Below, piece after piece: positions 53,402 to 55,236 of a stretch of DNA of 55,236 bases (position 1 is the first letter of the stretch; each line of letters opens with the position of its first letter). The notes under the pieces were generated by a model, which worked only from the letters and a program-made list of their open reading frames with translations, was not told where the DNA came from and did not search any database. The stretch is from IMG/VR virus record IMGVR_UViG_3300028802_000019, positions 1 to 55,236 of that record; one strand, given 5' to 3'. The translations under genes and the position numbers were made by a program. This stretch comes from a virus.

Positions 53402-55236
53402 CAGGTACCTGCGAGGCCTCCGACAGCGACGACCCACAGACCGTCGTGCGTGCGGTCCTCCTCCTCGATGAAGTCGGGGTACTTGGTGATGTCCTCGATC
53501 ACTTCTGTCGGGTAGATCCGGGGGATCTGCAACTCGTCGGTGATGATGTCCCCGACCTCACCGGCCGACAGCGGCGTGGGGTTGTAGCGCAGGAACTCGA
53601 TGAGCACTTCCTGGCCCGCCGTGGGCGGGAAGTTGACGATGGAGCGACGGCCCACCGTGACCGTGTACTCGGTCCACCCGGCAGCCGTGGTGCCGTGGGG
53701 GACCATGGCGCTGACGATGAGATCCCACCACGACGCCGGGTCGGTGACCGAGCGAGCGAGGATGTGGTCACCGAGCACGACGCTCTGCAACGGCGTGTGG
53801 ACATCGACCGGGACGGTCGAGGCGTCGGTGTTGGAAATGGCGAGCCGGTTCGGCTTGTTCACCACGGTGAAGTCGTCCACCCGGAACTCGCCCAGCCCAG
53901 GGTCAGCGATCGTCTGTACGGCGTCGAACTTCCACTTGGTGCCGACCAGAGACTCCGTGGTGGACACCGGCAGGCCCACCTCCACCGTGGACGAGACCGG
54001 CACGGTGGCCGAGTCCTCAGGCGGGGCGTTGGGGGAGAGCCAGCGGACCTCGGCCCACTCGACGCCCTGCACCGACATGATCGAGCGGTAGATGGCCCCC
54101 TTCGATACACGGGTACCGAAGTCCACGTTGTCGAAGGCGAGCAGGTCGGTGATCACTGCGTCCACCGCGTCACGCACGCTGGAGCGGTTGAAGTTCTCCA
54201 CTACGTAGACGGTGACCCGGATGTACACGTCCTGGAACAGCGGAGCGGGGTCGCCCTTCGGCCCCACGATCACATTGGATCCGATCAGCACCTTGTCGGT
54301 CATGTACTGCTCGACGGTGTTGCACAGCCGCACCATGGCGTCAGCGGTGGCCTCGCCATCGGGTGGAGCGACGAGGATCTTCACCGCTGTGTACACCGTC
54401 CCGTAGGCCACCGCCTTGGCCACCGAGGCCACCTGCATCGCCAGGTCGGCGTAGTCGTTGAGAGTGACCGCACGAGAGCGGATGCGCGCCCCGGCCCTCG
54501 GGATCGTGTACTTCATCGAGGCGATCGTCTCGGGGTCGGAGCCACCGATCGGAGACTCCGGGTTGGTGACCTTGATGAAGAAGGTGTCCACGCCCTTGGG
54601 CGGGACGATGATCGTGATGAGGTCTTCGGCCACGTTGTTGGCCCGTGCCCCCACGCCGTAGCGGTAGCTGGCGTACAGCTTGGAGTTGACCGAGGGGATG
54701 CGCCCCGAGGTGTTGTCACCGAAGACGATGTGAGTCAGGCCGAGGTCGTCGCCGTAGGTGGTGAACACCGACTGGGTGGGGCGCGCCGTAGAGAGGTCGG
54801 AGGTGTACGTCCAGGTGACGGTCGAGTAGCCCTCCTGCGAGACGACATTGATCGAGCCGAAGATGACACCCCGCTCACGGATGACGAACTCGGAGTTGGG
54901 CACGCCGTAGGCGGTCCCCAACCGATAGTCGTTGACCGTGACGCCCTCGGTCGCCGTGATGATCTTGTCCTTGTCGCCGGGGCTGAGGGTGATCGGGTGG
55001 TTCGTTTCGAAGGCGACGAAGGAGCCGCTGCTGTCGGCCGAGGTATGGATGGCGGTGCCCCGAGGCAGGGTGACAGGGTCCAGGGGGTGGTCGGGGTCAG
55101 GACTCTCGTCCATCGAGAAGGAGAGGTCCACTGTCGCCGCTGACTGACCGATAGGCGTGTATCCCAACATGTCCGCGATGTAGAGCACCGACTGGGGCCG
55201 CACCGCCGTGGCCAAGAAGGCCTCCGACGCCGTCCG
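53401..55236 (-). CDS. Baseplate wedge protein, gpJ/gp6-like (5' end outside window)
   Basis: The frame is open to the right edge (at least 611 residues). EAFLATAVRPQSVLYIADMLGYTP is the typical N-terminal helical segment of baseplate J-like wedge proteins (T4 gp6, P2 gpJ), and an internal TTG at 55215 is probably not the true start. The middle repeats beta strands with RAVTLNDYADLAMQV and NVVSQEGYSTVTWTYTSDL. The C-terminus (about residues 450-604 of the shorter frame) is beta-rich. These proteins are only known from contractile tails and injection systems, so the phage is most likely a myovirus. Confidence 0.87.
   Translation of the reverse strand, partial: RTASEAFLATAVRPQSVLYIADMLGYTPIGQSAATVDLSFSMDESPDPDHPLDPVTLPRGTAIHTSADSSGSFVAFETNHPITLSPGDKDKIITATEGVTVNDYRLGTAYGVPNSEFVIRERGVIFGSINVVSQEGYSTVTWTYTSDLSTARPTQSVFTTYGDDLGLTHIVFGDNTSGRIPSVNSKLYASYRYGVGARANNVAEDLITIIVPPKGVDTFFIKVTNPESPIGGSDPETIASMKYTIPRAGARIRSRAVTLNDYADLAMQVASVAKAVAYGTVYTAVKILVAPPDGEATADAMVRLCNTVEQYMTDKVLIGSNVIVGPKGDPAPLFQDVYIRVTVYVVENFNRSSVRDAVDAVITDLLAFDNVDFGTRVSKGAIYRSIMSVQGVEWAEVRWLSPNAPPEDSATVPVSSTVEVGLPVSTTESLVGTKWKFDAVQTIADPGLGEFRVDDFTVVNKPNRLAISNTDASTVPVDVHTPLQSVVLGDHILARSVTDPASWWDLIVSAMVPHGTTAAGWTEYTVTVGRRSIVNFPPTAGQEVLIEFLRYNPTPLSAGEVGDIITDELQIPRIYPTEVIEDITKYPDFIEEEDRTHDGLWVVAVGGLAGT

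Noticed and set aside
1-55236. Enrichment of GTATG/CATAC pentamers
   Set aside because: About 45 were noted, and base composition alone predicts about 60, so there is no excess; only the TGTCATA heptamer stands out.

Overview
The window is a gene-dense, high-GC (roughly two-thirds GC by eye) stretch of a double-stranded DNA tailed phage. Almost every base is coding, genes overlap by GTGA/ATGA/TGATG junctions, and GTG starts are common. The codon bias and GC point to an actinobacterial host; this is inference, and I do not recognise a named phage. A gpJ-like baseplate wedge protein and a gpI-like tail domain protein at the right end argue for a contractile (myovirus) tail. No terminase, portal, capsid, tail sheath, integrase, tRNA or CRISPR array was seen.

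Layout. (1) 1-6250: an unusual cassette. On the minus strand are a small AP2-like protein, a MoxR/CobS-type AAA+ ATPase, a phage Ku homologue and a GHKL ATPase carrying a C-terminal HELGH motif (cut by the left edge). On the plus strand, diverging from them, is a large protein with an HEGGH motif, an acidic linker and a C-terminal VWA (MIDAS) domain. (2) 6337-9600: small plus-strand genes (membrane and zinc-binding proteins, a basic-tailed protein) facing two minus-strand genes. (3) 29638 down to 9545, minus strand: a SpoVS-like protein, tail fibre and receptor-binding genes (including a 1689-residue fibre with FN3 domains), many small probable virion proteins, a three-module endolysin with a holin candidate, a protein with a glycosyltransferase-like DxD motif, and at the end a 33-residue tandem-repeat peptide and a second AP2-like protein. 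(4) 38585 down to 29677, minus strand: DNA replication and recombination (family A DNA polymerase, ssDNA-binding protein, RecA-like ATPase, Cas4-like nuclease, small PD-(D/E)XK nuclease, RuvC-like resolvase) with zinc-binding and HTH regulators, one of them a two-finger C2H2 protein. (5) 38666-48923, plus strand: a Topo VI A/Spo11-like protein, probable regulators, DnaB-like helicase, DnaG-like primase and a SNF2-type helicase. (6) 55236 down to 48996, minus strand: baseplate and tail tip genes.

How it may work together. The central 30-48 kb holds a nearly complete replisome with recombination functions. The Ku and topoisomerase-like genes add DNA-end and topology functions. The MoxR-VWA-GHKL cassette looks like an NTP-driven remodelling or protease-like system that is not part of standard virion or replication modules. 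Several transcription units share a leader element, ACCGAACCGA, between a -10-like hexamer and the start codon, which suggests co-regulation of the cassette with the replication operons.
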